Counted from the first letter of the stretch, positions 23,200-33,110 are shown. The stretch is DNA of 64,000 bases from Adiantum capillus-veneris (GCA_014529385.2 CM043958.1:84413025-84477024), one strand, 5' to 3'. Notes: generated from the letters alone by a model not told the origin. Translations and numbers: made by a program.

Positions 23200-23880
23200 G
23201 ATTTATACAAGTAATTTTCTCCCTTTCCCTGCTACTGTCCTCTCCCCCGGTTTGTGCCACTCGTCCCCTATCCTCTCCCCCGGTTTGTGCCACTCGTCCC
23301 TTGTCCTCTCCCGCGGTTTGTGACACTCGTTCGGTGCCCTCTGCTCCGGTTTCTCCCCTGCCCTCTGCTCCAGTTGCTGCTACCTATGCCTCTAGGGACG
23401 CTGGTCTCGGGCATCCTTTCGCGTCGCTCGAAATCATGGGCCTCTTCCATGGCTTCCCATGCTTCTTGCACCTGTGAAGCTTCCCGTTTTTCTTCTTCTT
23501 GCCGTCGACGTGTAGCCTATTCCTCTACTTCTGCGGCGTCCTCATAATGTTGGTTTATTGCTTCTTGCATATTTCGAACTTCTTCTTGAGTCTGATTGTG
23601 GCGTTGCATCATTTAGTTAATGCGAGCCTCTTCAAACTCGTCAGCTCTTGCCGCTTCCTCTCTCGTGCGTCTATTTACCGAGATTATAATATGCTGGATG
23701 GCCATTACAGAAAAATCTCGCACATCGTTGTTGGTGTAGTTATTTAATCGAAGTTCCTGTAGAAGCGTGATACAGACACCTATTGCTTCATACATATGTT
23801 GCAGCAAACAATAAAACAACAGATTACTTACGTTCGGTATATCCATAATTTGGCTGATGAGCAACACGGCATTCAAACAG
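23200..23880 (-). pseudogene. Coiled-coil / RG-repeat protein gene (broken)
   Basis: A minus-strand frame beginning in an exon near 23876, with a GTAAGT donor at 23831-23826 and a possible CTACAG acceptor ending at 23757. It continues through a Glu/Gln/Arg-rich helical stretch (about 23680-23400: RRTREEAARADEFEEA, MMQRHNQTQEEVRNMQEA, RRRQEEEKREASQ) into tandem 11-residue repeats of the form NRGRGQGTSGT (about 23350-23220, visible as 33-bp DNA repeats). Two in-frame stops (TAA at 23613, TAG near 23520) look like CAA and CAG changes. RG-rich tails commonly bind nucleic acid. The family is unknown. Confidence 0.5.
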
Positions 23881-24454
23881 GTTCGCCAGCCACAGCTATA
23901 GTCATCAATCTACATGGGCACGGTTACCCGTTTGTGCCGGACTACATTTCCTAGATCATGTTCTAACAGAAGATGCTCTACACAGCATACAAGTTTTTTC
24001 GTGGAACTACATACATAACCACTTGAGTCATCAACACATTACAAAGAGACACTGCTTTCCAAATGTACCCAAATGGATCTTACGTTTTTACACGACTGTG
24101 AAACGCCCTGCTTTGCCTAGAGTTTGCGTAGTAAACAGTCTTAGCTTCCATGTCAAATAACATCAGACTCCAATGACCACTACAAAGACACCATCAAAGA
24201 TGAGGAGAGATTCTCAATGCAAGATGTTTTTTACAAGGCAAGAAAATACTCACGATTGATTGTACACAGTGACCAGAAAGCGCACTAGATCAAAGTTGAA
24301 ACTGCTAAACCAGTTCATCAGACTCAAAAAGGAAATTGAGTTGTTCTGCAGATAAGGCGATATCATCGGATCTATACGTATACTTTCTGTTGAACCTCAG
24401 GGGGCAGAAGTGAGACAACGTGGCTAACATGAACAAATGGCAGAGATTACACTT

Positions 24455-24800
24455 GCACACCAAGTGAGTCAATACAGAGCGAGTGGGGCAGCTACCGAAA
24501 TCCATCCACCACTGATTTGCTTGGTATTGACCCATGTCTTGGCTGAAATGAGCCATTATAAAGAAGAACTTGACGACTTCCACAAAGACATGAGTCAATA
24601 CCGAGCGAGTCAGTGGCAAATTCCAATTCCATAAGCCACTGACTTGCTTGGTATTGACCCATGTCTTTAAGGTAGTGAACCATTATAAAGAAAAACTTGG
24701 CAACTGCCGCAAAGACATGGGTCAATAACGAGCGAGTAGTACCAATATCCAATTTCATTAGCCACTGTCTCGCTTGGTATTGACCCATGTCTCGGTAGAG
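24455..24800. repeat. Array 1 of paired inverted motifs (GCTTGGTATTGACC)
   Basis: Alternating copies of TTGCTTGGTATTGACCCATG and its inverse (CATGGGTCAATACCRAGCGA) repeat three to four times, with blocks such as CATTATAAAGAARAACTTG between them. It lies just beyond the 3' end of the histone-like gene. Confidence 0.75.
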
Positions 24801-24822
24801 ACCCATTTAATGAGCATGAGAA

Positions 24823-25333
24823 TTACCACAAAGCAACATTGACGACCTCATTCGTTGCGAGCGAGTCGGTGAAACTGTGCATGCACATGAAGTCTACATT
24901 ATCGAGGTTGGTAATGCAGGCCTCCTCTAACCTTGCAGGCAGCTGTATGTGCGCATGCAGAGGCGCTGAGCTCAACAAAATTCTCAACTCCTCTTCATTC
25001 TCTTCGTTGATTTTCTCTAAAATAATTGACTCATCCAATACGTTGGATGGCCCTTCTGATGCAGAGCCTTGCCCTTGCCTTTCTTGAGCTGGCTCCCTGG
25101 CTGCCTCAGGCTCCTCCCTAACAACCTCCCTAACAGCCTCAGGCTCCTCAGGCTTCGGATCATTTTCCTTCAATATTGGTTGCTCCATAGATGCCTCAGG
25201 CTCCACCCTGACCTACTCTTGTCCCTCATCATCCACGATGGGCGGCGGATCCTCCATCACTTGCTCATTTTGGTGTCTAGCTGGCTCCTCGATAACTGTC
25301 TCTGTTTCTTCCATGACCGCCTCGGGGTCCACT
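24823..25333 (-). pseudogene. Acidic C-terminal tail of the histone H3-like gene (frame-shifted)
   Basis: Directly after the TAG that ends the H3-like ORF, the neighbouring minus-strand frame stays open with a matching acidic composition: VDPEAVMEETETVIEE and PPPIVDDEGQE, one TAG at about 25215, then VREVVREEPEAAREPAQERQ and a final LARLEEA-type helical piece ending ATNEVVNVALW at 24823. One small frameshift plus one CAG-to-TAG change would account for the breaks. The ancestral protein therefore probably had a tail of about 170 residues behind the histone fold. Confidence 0.55.
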
Positions 25334-25882
25334 CTAGCTTGCTTGGCCCTCTGCAACTATCTCAGCCTGCCCATCTGTGTCGTTTCTCTCAACCCGTGAT
25401 CGGGTCCTTCTACTCTTTGTTTCAGCCCTAGACGGCTCTGTCTGTCGTGCACGAGGATGGAGAGGGGGGATGTTGAGAATATCCATGGTTCTACTATACC
25501 AGATAGGCACTAGCTGAAGCAGCCCATCATAGCGGAAACGAAGCCTATGAAGAGTATCAAAATCCCACGGCATGATAGTGACGCTGTGTGCATGGGTAGC
25601 CAGGATATATCCATCGCTGAAGAATTCCACGAGGTAGTCTTCAGCAATTTCTTGAAGGCAGAGGAGTGCACTGCTGGCCCATCGCATGCCAACTCTCCAC
25701 TGCTCGCAAATCTCCCGCACTAATCGCTGGAAAGGGAGACGTGGAATAGCAGGTTGAACATGTCGTTCTATCCTGTGCAGCTCTTGCAGTACACCTCTAT
25801 GCGCCTCATATCGGTGTCTTCTTGCTTGAGCATTCAAAGATTCACCTGTTGCCCTCCTAGCGTCGGCCTTTACACGAGGCAT
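25334..25882 (-). CDS. Divergent histone H3-like protein encoded by the DNA transposon
   Basis: An intact 182-residue minus-strand ORF starting MPRVKADARRATGES. Ungapped from HRY onward it follows histone H3 through the alpha-N helix (LPFQRLVREI), alpha-1, alpha-2 (SSALLCLQE...YLVEFF) and loop 2/alpha-3 (HAHSVTIMPWD), ending RLRFRYD. About four in ten of roughly 97 positions are identical by eye. The first residues echo the H3 tail (Arg2, Lys4, Ala7, Arg8, Thr11, Gly12) but Lys9 is Arg and most of the tail, including the Lys27 region, is missing. After the fold come about 60 residues rich in Arg (SRAETKSRRTRSRVE) and then the frame-shifted acidic tail. The upstream TATTTGTAG just before the ATG could be a 3' splice site of a leader intron. 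H3 normally forms the nucleosome core with H4; whether this one does is unknown. It is much more divergent than replication-dependent H3, at the level of centromeric variants, yet without clear CenH3 signatures. Confidence 0.85.
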   Translation of the reverse strand: MPRVKADARRATGESLNAQARRHRYEAHRGVLQELHRIERHVQPAIPRLPFQRLVREICEQWRVGMRWASSALLCLQEIAEDYLVEFFSDGYILATHAHSVTIMPWDFDTLHRLRFRYDGLLQLVPIWYSRTMDILNIPPLHPRARQTEPSRAETKSRRTRSRVERNDTDGQAEIVAEGQAS

Positions 25883-25947
25883 CTCTACAAATACAATAAC
25901 ACCAAAAGAAAATTCATTTGTCAGCACAAGGGACTTCAGATTTTAGA

Positions 25948-26480
25948 AAAGGTCAATACCAAGCGATTAGGTGCATAGGAAAGAGTTGCCTTACCTTATT
26001 CGTTCGGTACTGACCTCAGAAAATAGTAATAGCAAGCAAGACTTATATTTTCTGAGGTCACTACCGAGCGAATAGGTGCATTGGAAAGAGTTGCCTTGCC
26101 TTATTCGCTCGGTAGTGACCTTAGCAAATAGTAATGGCAGACATGACTAATATTTTCTGAGGTAACTACCGAGTGAATAGATGCATAGGAAAGAGTTTTC
26201 CTTGCCTTATTTTCTTGGTAGTGACCTCAGAAAATAGTAATGGCAGACATGACTTATATTTTTTGAGGTCACTACCGAGCGAATAGGTGCATAGGAAAGA
26301 GTTTGCCTTGCCTTATTCGCTCGGTAGTGACTTCAGAAAATAGTAATAGCAGACATCACTTACATTTTCTGAGGTCACTACCAAGCGAACAGCTTTGCAT
26401 CCCGTGCAACAAAATACCTTATTTGTTGGGTAGTGACCTCAGAAAAGTGTACAAGCAAGCGAACAGGTTTGCATCCACTG
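25948..26480. repeat. Array 2 of paired inverted motifs (CGCTCGGTAGTGACCTC)
   Basis: Tandem units of about 100-120 bp, each with TTATTCGCTCGGTAGTGACC and its inverse GGTCACTACCGAGCGAATAG around TCAGAAAATAGTAATRGCAG. Copies are near 25951, 26001, 26056, 26106, 26161, 26216, 26267, 26318, 26373 and 26430. The array sits in the divergent gap between the H3-like gene and the plus-strand gene at 26684. Confidence 0.85.
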
Positions 26481-26683
26481 CAACAAAATACCAATGTGAA
26501 GGAGATGTTAAATCGATGCGGTCCTAACTGTCATGTCGTTCCCTCCCATCACCTCCCCTAATATCGGGGGGATGGTACCATTGATTCTCTCTCCCACGTC
26601 CACCTCTCATGAAACCGCACGGAGGTACCACCCCTCACAGACCACTCACTCATAAGCCAGAACCCAGGCTCTGATTTTTAGGC

Positions 26684-27360
26684 ATGTCTGAAAGTCTATT
26701 TAAGAAGCAGTTGTTTCAGAACCTCCCTCAGGGTTTTGTAGAACAACTAAAAGAAGCTTAGGATAGTGGTGATGCCTTACCAAGGTATACTCCCGCACTG
26801 CCAGCAACACCGCATCTGGGCCCTCCTCATGAGGTCTCCCCTTGGCCCTCCCCCGATGTTACCTTTAATGTTCTCGATCGCCACAACTCGGGAGTGGTTG
26901 CTACCAACACGGGAGTCAATTCTCAAGGTAAGCCACTGGTAATTATTTGCTTTCTGCTCCCAATTTCCAAGCTCCTAGTTGAAGATCTTACTTGCTAAAT
27001 GCTCTGTGCAGGATGCTAGCTTGAAGCTGCAGCAAATGCCGATCATCAGGCAGAGGGTCTCAATCCTTAAAGACTCTCTGGAAGCAAGAAGGCCTGAAGA
27101 CATGCAGTGATTGCTCATCGAGAATGGCTCTATGGAGGCTATCATTAATTGGCTTCAGGAAATGAAGGATGAAGTGCTTGAGCTAGCCAGTAAATATGAG
27201 GAAGCCATTAACTTTGCCAACAGGATTTGCGAAGAGATAGCCTGGCTGTGAAGGAAAAGGACTACATGGTTATTGCAAACCCTAAACCCCCGGAAATTAA
27301 TAGGCCACTGTTTGTAAAGTCTGAAGTGTTTTCTAACTCAAAACCCGATGTTCAGTTGTA
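26684..27360 (+). pseudogene. Small coiled-coil gene of the 10.7-kb transposon
   Basis: Begins MSESLFKKQLFQNLPQGFVE with a TAG after QLKEA (probably a former Gln), then a Pro-rich stretch (LPATPHLGPPHEVSPWPSPD). Exon 1 ends near 26927 at CAAG|GTAAGCC; a CTGTGCAG acceptor ends at 27011. Exon 2 reads QRVSILKDSLEARRPEDMQ, stop, then NWLQEMKDEVLELASKYEEA, a likely coiled coil. A 1-bp loss near 27236 shifts it to KEKDYMVIANPKPPEINRPL, ending SKPDVQL before TAA. The frame across the intron is not clean in this copy. No family recognised. Confidence 0.45.
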
Positions 27361-27434
27361 ATTTTTTTTCTTTCTTATAAAATCAAAACGCGTATTTGGC
27401 AAACGAAAACCCTAAATCCGCAACAAGCAGGGGT

Positions 27435-27635
27435 TACCTTCCCCTTATTTGCTTAGTATTGACCTCTGTACTAGCAGACATCACTTAACTTTTCTTTTGG
27501 TCAGTACCAAGCGAATAGGGCCCTTCGGACTAAGTGACCTTACCTTATTCGCTTGGTACTGACCAAGGACGATGACCTGTACCAAGCGAACAGGTGTAGC
27601 AAACAGGGTTTACCTTCCCTTATTCGCCTGGTACT
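27435..27635. repeat. Array 3 of paired inverted motifs
   Basis: Five more copies of the same core in both orientations (TTGCTTAGTATTGACC, GGTCAGTACCAAGCGAATAG, TTCGCTTGGTACTGACC, GTACCAAGCGAACAGG, TTCGCCTGGTACTAAC). Confidence 0.75.
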
Positions 27636-28019
27636 AACTACACAAAATACAAGTGCACAGAAGGGTAGTAAGTAGCATACCTCTGCACTGTGTGTAGAGT
27701 TCCGTGTCACTGAAGCACTGAAGAACAAGAGTAAGAGAAGGAGGATGCGCGAGGTTAACAGGTGATGGAGTTTTCTTACCGCGTAGCATCGATGGGGTAA
27801 GAGTTAATTAGAATGATGCGCAGTAGAGGACGCGAAAAGAGGCAGAATAGTTGAAACTTGAGATGTTTGGCAGGGGTAATGCCTCAACTTAGAATGCTTA
27901 CCTCGGGGAGGGTGACAACTTCACTTATGCGTGAGATTGCGGTTGGTAAATCGTACTGCATGGGAATCTGAGACCATTTAATACTAGTTGTCCTTGAGAG
28001 CGCAGCCCACGTGCCTTTT

Positions 28020-28480
28020 TGAGTGATCGTTTAGGGTCAGACAGACGCCAATCGCCCTTGTAGTCGCCATCTCCATCTCCATCTCCATGTGGAACAAACA
28101 GATCGCCACTGCCTTTGCCTTTTCTGCGCCCTTCCCCTTGTCCAGCTCTCATGATCCTGCGTTTAGAGTCAGACGCCAATCGCCCTTGCATTCGCCATCT
28201 ACATCACCAAGTAGAACAAACAGATCGCCATCGCCTTTGCATTTTTTTCGCTCTTCCCCTTGGCCCCTACTCGCTTCGTTCTGACTCAACTAACATCAAC
28301 TCTTATGACATTAGCACATGGGACAAAACCAAGCTAATAGGGTCCTTCTGAAATTCTAGGGGGCCCTACTCTCTTGGTTCTGACTCAACTAACATCACCT
28401 CTTATGACATTAGCGCACGGGACAAAACCAAGAAAAAAAGGACATTGAGGGGTACTCGAGGCTCAACATTCGCTTGGTTA
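28020..28480. repeat. Tandem duplications upstream of the gene at 28474
   Basis: Two nearby duplications. A unit starting GTTTAGGGTCAGACAGACGC at about 28029 recurs at about 28161, including CGCCAATCGCCCTTG and AACAAACAGATCGCCA. A 99-bp unit starting CTACTCGCTTCGTTCTGACT at 28267 recurs at 28366. The latter, and CGCTTGGTTATGACACC near 28471, contain a relative of the array motif (GCTTGGTTYTGAC). Confidence 0.65.
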
Positions 28481-29878
28481 TGACACCAAATAGTTTTGGC
28501 TTGCTTTTTCTTTCAATCATGGCGATCATAGTCCTAGAGACATACGTGAGCGAGGATACATGTGAAGAAAAACTATTCACGTTCTTATATAACGCCCGTG
28601 CTCATCACCGTGCACCAGAACTATCAAGAATGTTCAATGCAGAGTTTTCTGTAAAGAGGATTATAGATTGTTCCTTTGAGTACCTACAAAACCATTTGCA
28701 ACAGTATGAGGCAGTCACTTGTGACAATTCCATGACAATTGATGGCATGAGATATGTGCACCCTGCCGACCTTGACCCTGACAAGAGTGCTTCAAGGAGA
28801 CTGAATCGATGTCTAGAAAAGTGTCCCTTCAATGCACTGCTTGTACAAGACAGGTGTATGAAGCACTTCAAAAAGTGTCGCTTATTGGAATTCTACCATG
28901 AGTTTGTCTGTTACTTATACTTGCAGACGGATGGTGAGTCAGAGACTTCGCAATCAACAACTTTCAGTAGTTTTCCATTGGCGCCAGAGGAAGAGGTAGA
29001 GGATGTGGAGGTGCAATTCAACCCAGAAGAAGAGCGGGTAGAGGCACTAAAGGAAACATTTGATGCGGGCTTAACTCTTGTTTCTCTTGCGGATGTAGCA
29101 ATAGGATGCAAGCAAGAAAGCCCAAGTAAGGAAGTGACTTTGCCTCTGAATTGTGCTCCCAGCTTTACTATGGCGGGCGACACCCACCATGTTCTGCTCA
29201 CAGATATCATGCATGAGCTCAATATACGGGAGGACTACTACCTAGCGGCAATTGCAAATTTTTGTGAGGCAGACATGGGGTTTGTGGACGATGATGGAGT
29301 GGACCAACATCTTATTGCTGACACAGCTATCCGTGACTCATAGTTCACTTCAGGGTGGCAACTGATCAAAGATACGTTCAATGAAGCGAAGTCCGGAGAG
29401 GCCAATTTTCCAATAGATGAGCAATTTGAATCAACAACAAAACAACTCGGCTTGGAAAACATGGGTAGGCACGCGGCACCCAAAGATCAGGTAATGAATA
29501 GTCAGATATCATGCATGAGCTCAATATACGGGAGGACTACTACCTAGCGGCAATTGCGAATTTTTGTGAGGCAGACATGGGGTTTGTGGACGATGATGGA
29601 GTGGACCAACATCTTATTGCTGACACAGCTATCTGTGACTCATAGTTCACTTCAGGGTGGCAACTGATCAAAGATACGTTCAATGAAGCGAAGTCCGAAG
29701 AGGCCAATTTTCCAATAGATGAGCAATTTGAATCAACAACAAAAAAACTCGGCTTGGAAAACATGGGTAGGCACGCGTCACCCAAAGATCAGGTAATGAA
29801 TAGTCAGTCTATTCACTTGTGGGGGAGGTCGATGCTGGAAATGGACGAGAATCAGATGGCATTAGAGATGGCCCAGTG
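28474..29878 (+). pseudogene. Unknown cysteine-containing gene of the 10.7-kb transposon
   Basis: A 289-residue ORF to 29343, with a possible internal start at MAIIVLETYVSEDT. Cysteine-bearing blocks occur between residues 30 and 150 (RIIDCSFEYL, EAVTCDNSM, NRCLEKCPFN, QDRCMKHFKKCR, HEFVCYLY). An acidic stretch (APEEEVEDVEVQFNPEEE) and a C-terminal part (TDIMHELNIREDYYLAAIAN) follow. After TAG at 29341 the frame stays open (FTSGWQLIKDTFNEAKSGEA) through a 302-bp tandem duplication and closes at a TGA at about 29876. No domain recognised; the spaced cysteines could bind zinc. Confidence 0.5.
29201..29804 (+). repeat. 302-bp tandem duplication
   Basis: 29201-29502 and 29503-29804 are nearly identical, starting CAGATATCATGCATGAGCTC and ending GGTAATGAATAGT. 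The duplication lies in the 3' part of the plus-strand gene. The few differences imply it is recent relative to the element. Confidence 0.9.
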
Positions 29879-29916
29879 ATAAAATATCATGATCATTTTT
29901 TTTTTGCTGCCAGGTG

Positions 29917-31736
29917 CTAGTGTATGACGATAGTTTCCTTAGAAGAGAAGGAGGCATGAAGTGTACAGACGTGAACTCTACTCAGAGGAATATCAAGCAT
30001 TGGTTTAAAAGTTTTATCTTGAAGATGTCTGTTGGGAGCTCTAGTCCATTGCACACTCTCAAGTGATTGTGCATCAGCCATGCAATATAAGCATGGATTT
30101 TCCACAGCTGCTCTGTGTGTTATGTTGTACATACACTTAAGAGTCTTTAAGTCACCTACCATGTGCCATTCCACTGTGTAGTCACCAAATCCTTCCACTG
30201 AAAGAACGGCTCCGTTTCTTTGTTCACTGATGATAGAAGGAATTTGGGTTTGACTAAAAACCCAATCGAGGATTTCAAAATTTTCCTTATCAACCTGCAA
30301 CAAAAAATGAAAACACAAAATCAACAACCAAATAATCAATATTTTTGTTATCAGAGATTGAACGAAGTATACCTGAAATGATCCTAGAGTTAGAATGTTG
30401 TTTTCTGATTGCACGCTGAAGTATCGTGGATCCTCTTTCGTTATTGATGGATCCAGAGATTTGTTCATGAGGGTAATGGTGACTCTCTCCAACTTCTTGT
30501 TCTTTAGGACCTCGCACTCGTCGAGCTTCAAAACAAGCTTGAGAACCCCACGGCACTCGTCTCGACTGATGTCAAAGAAGTGAACTGCATACCTTTGCAA
30601 TGCTTCAAGATCAACAAAGAGGTTGTTGTGCTTGTTAAAATGTACCTCTCTGCCTCCCTTGCCTAAGAACGTTGCTTCAATATGGAATGGTGACCCAAGT
30701 TTCTCAAACAACTCATCGTTTACGTGCCGGCGAGCAGCCTTTACATGTGATGGCTTTGGCAGCAATGATCCTCTCTGTAGTTTATTCTGAGACTTTTTAG
30801 GTAATGCTTTGAAGAGTGCCATGTATCCCATCTATGAGATGCCACTCTCATCAAGTATTGCTTGCACTTCCATTGGTTCCAGCTAATTCTTGTTCATGAA
30901 GGAGGTAAGTAGCCTCCCTTTCAACTTACGAAATTTCTTCTGAGTTATCATCTCTTCAACTACTTCTTTTGGAACTAGACGACTGTAATGCACTCCGGCA
31001 TTGAAGCCTGCACCGTTCGAGTTTGGATGCAGTAAAGACCTGCCAAAAAATCACAATGCGTTATCATCATGTATAGGAAAGTAAGTGTATCCATTTCTTA
31101 ATGAAGCACATTGAAGAAACAAACTTTGAGTTACCTTAAAGCTCGTATTCGTTTTTTCAGGCCACCACTACCAACCTTCATGTTCTCAATGTTGCACAGA
31201 TCTCGTTTTCTTTTCCGACTACCAAGCACGGTGTCTTTCTCTCGCAAACTTGTGATCTTCTTCTCAAGGCCTTGGATTGTCTCTTTGTTTGATAAAATCT
31301 TTTGAGAGCATGCTTCATTAAGTTTCTTCAGCTGCATGTTCTCCATTGCCAAGAAGTTTCTTTGCCTTTCCGCATTCAATCCTCTCATTTCCAAATGTTC
31401 GGTTTATCCCAATAGCCCATCCTTGCCATCGCCTATGAAATGTAAGAGGTTAGTGATATTAGCAAAGGGAGGTGGCGCATTTGTCATAGGATCCTTTGGA
31501 TAAATAGACCCATCGGTCCACAAATCCAAATGATGTTCCTTGTTTGTCCTTCTAAGTTCGTTCTCCCGTTGAGATAAGAAAGACTCCCTCCTACGTTTCT
31601 GCAACGGTGCGTAATCTTGCAATACATCAACATGAAGATGATGTGTGTTCTTTCTTTGGGTAAGTGTTAAAGATGAAGGGGATGAGGATTGTAAGTTCAA
31701 ATTAGTGTTTTCATCAGGAAAAGATGCGTTCTCCAT
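29917..31736 (-). pseudogene. Candidate transposase of the 10.7-kb transposon
   Basis: A minus-strand gene with at least two introns. It starts MENASFPDENTNLNLQSSSP, passes one stop near 31404 and a coiled coil (about 31390-31200: ENMQLKKLNEACSQK) with a basic patch SRKRKRD, to a GTAACT donor near 31130. An acceptor TTTGGCAG near 31040 leads to exon 2 (two TAGs, one just before MGYMALFKALPKK). A second intron lies about 30375-30295 (CAG|GTATAC...TTGCAG). The core reads CRGVLKLVLKLDECEV, then YTVEWHMVGDLKTLKC, CLYC, and finally RVHVCTLHA. A first Asp, a second Asp in GDLKTL, a CX2C and a C/DX2H-like CTLH motif are features of RNase H-fold transposases; the final Glu is not seen, so the gene is truncated or continues in unrecognised exons. 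Its place beside the right terminus supports the role. Confidence 0.5.
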
Positions 31737-32053
31737 TCCTAGAGTTGATAAAGAAGAAGACGGAGAAATGTCTCAGGTTTTGGGAGGTAAAGCCATATTC
31801 TCAAGTTTAGAGTTGATAGAGTTCGTGTGGCTTATGTTTCTGGAGGGAACGCTTGTAAGTTGGCATTTCAAATCATTAGTCATACGTTTAGTTGGATTCC
31901 TGACAAGAGAACGAAGGATAAGAATGATAAAGACGGCGGCTACCTACCAAAGAATGTCATTTTGGCTTTTTGTTGCGCAGAAAAGTATCACAGAAAATGC
32001 ACAATTTAACATTTTCATTTTCTCTCTTTAAGGCGACATGGCACTTCTTACAG

Positions 32054-32085
32054 GGCCCAAAAGTGAGTCCAACTTTCTCCTAATG
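32054..32085 (-). repeat. Right terminal inverted repeat of the 10.7-kb transposon
   Basis: Inverse of 21377-21408 with one C/T mismatch; ends ...CTCCTAATG. The E1 reverse transcriptase resumes at the next base. Confidence 0.95.
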
Positions 32086-33110
32086 CCTCTTCCAATGACT
32101 GAGCATGTTTTAGAACGAGTTGTAGGTAAAGAAGCTTACAGTTTTTTAGATGCCTTTTTGGGATACAATCAACTTTTGGTTGACCCCAAGGACCAGTATA
32201 AACCTGCATTTGCAACTGAATGGGTATTTTTGCTTATCGGGTTATGCCTTTTGAGTTAAGTAATGCTCCTTACACCTTTCAAAGATTAATGAGTCATGCT
32301 TTCAAAGAATATCTTAGGAATTTCTTGGAAGTATATATGGATGATCTATGCGTACATTCATCAATCCGGGCTGATCATCATTGAACACCTCAAAAAGTTA
32401 TTTGAAAAATATAGACTTTATAGGATTTGTTTAAATCTTGAAAAGTGAACCTCCATGGGTAGACAAGGAAAAATTCTTGGACATATAGTGTCTAAAAATG
32501 ACATTGCTATTGATATGGATAAAATTCATGTTATTGCTGATTTTCCTAGACCAATAACAGTCAAAAGGGTTTAAGCCTTCATGGGACATTGTGGATATTA
32601 CAGACGATTCATTTACATGTATGCTATAATTGCAAAATCCATGTATAGCTTGATTACACACTTTGAATGGACTGATGCATGTGAAGAATCCTTCATGAAG
32701 CTTAAGCAAGCTCTCACTTCAGCTCCCATATTGAAAGCACCAGATTGGAATAAGATATTCCACATACATGTAGATGCTTCCAATTTTTCCATTGGGTGTG
32801 TACTAGCTCAACCAGAAGATGGAAAAATTGATTTTCCTATCTCTTATGCTAGCCGACAGTTGAACATGGAGGAAAAAAATTATACCTCCACCAAAAGGGA
32901 AGGATTATGAATGATCTATGCCATAAAAAAGTATAGACATTACCTCATAGCAAACAAATTTGTGTTCTTTGTGGACCACCAAGCCTTTATGGTACTTTGT
33001 AAACAAGCCATGCAACACAGGAAGAATAGTGAGATGGTTCATCATTCTTTTGGAAATTGATTTCACTATAGTTGTGAACAAGGCACTACTCATCAAAGAG
33101 CATATCATTT
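32086..33110 (+). pseudogene. Element 1 reverse transcriptase (C-terminal part) and RNase H
   Basis: Continues the RT cut at 21376. It contains EAYSFLDAFLGYNQLLVDPK and the YMDD catalytic site at 32334-32345. The thumb and connection follow (MGHCGYYRRFIYMYAIIAK), then the Ty3-type RNase H with FHIHVDASNFSIGCVLAQ and KNYTSTKREGL (catalytic Asp and Glu regions). Stops at about 32254, 32446, 32573 and 32908 and frame changes break it. Confidence 0.9.

Larger units (their letters stand above)
21377..32085. mobile_element. 10.7-kb DNA transposon with CATTAG termini carrying a histone H3-like gene
   Basis: It interrupts the E1 reverse transcriptase. Left end CATTAGGAGAAAGCTGGACT and inverted right end CATTAGGAGAAAGTTGGACT form 32-bp terminal inverted repeats with one mismatch. 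The flanks GACAAATTT and CCTCTTCC rejoin to the E2 sequence without loss or gain, so insertion left no target-site duplication. Inside are five or more genes on both strands with plant-type introns, unrelated to LTR elements, and arrays of a paired inverted motif. A candidate transposase lies at the right end on the minus strand. Several genes carry in-frame stops, so this copy looks inactive. No superfamily could be assigned; Spy-type elements are known to insert without duplications but at a different target. Confidence 0.88.

Noticed and set aside
23060-23326. Minus-strand ORF with SQTAGED/GRVAQTGGED repeats
   Set aside because: It is an alternative frame of the same 33-bp DNA repeats; the NRGRGQGTSGT frame is continuous with the upstream coiled coil.
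31827-32009. Plus-strand ORF near the right end of the 10.7-kb transposon (MAYVSGGNACKLAFQIISHT)
   Set aside because: Composition is protein-like, but it overlaps another open frame and lies next to the terminal repeat with no supporting structure.
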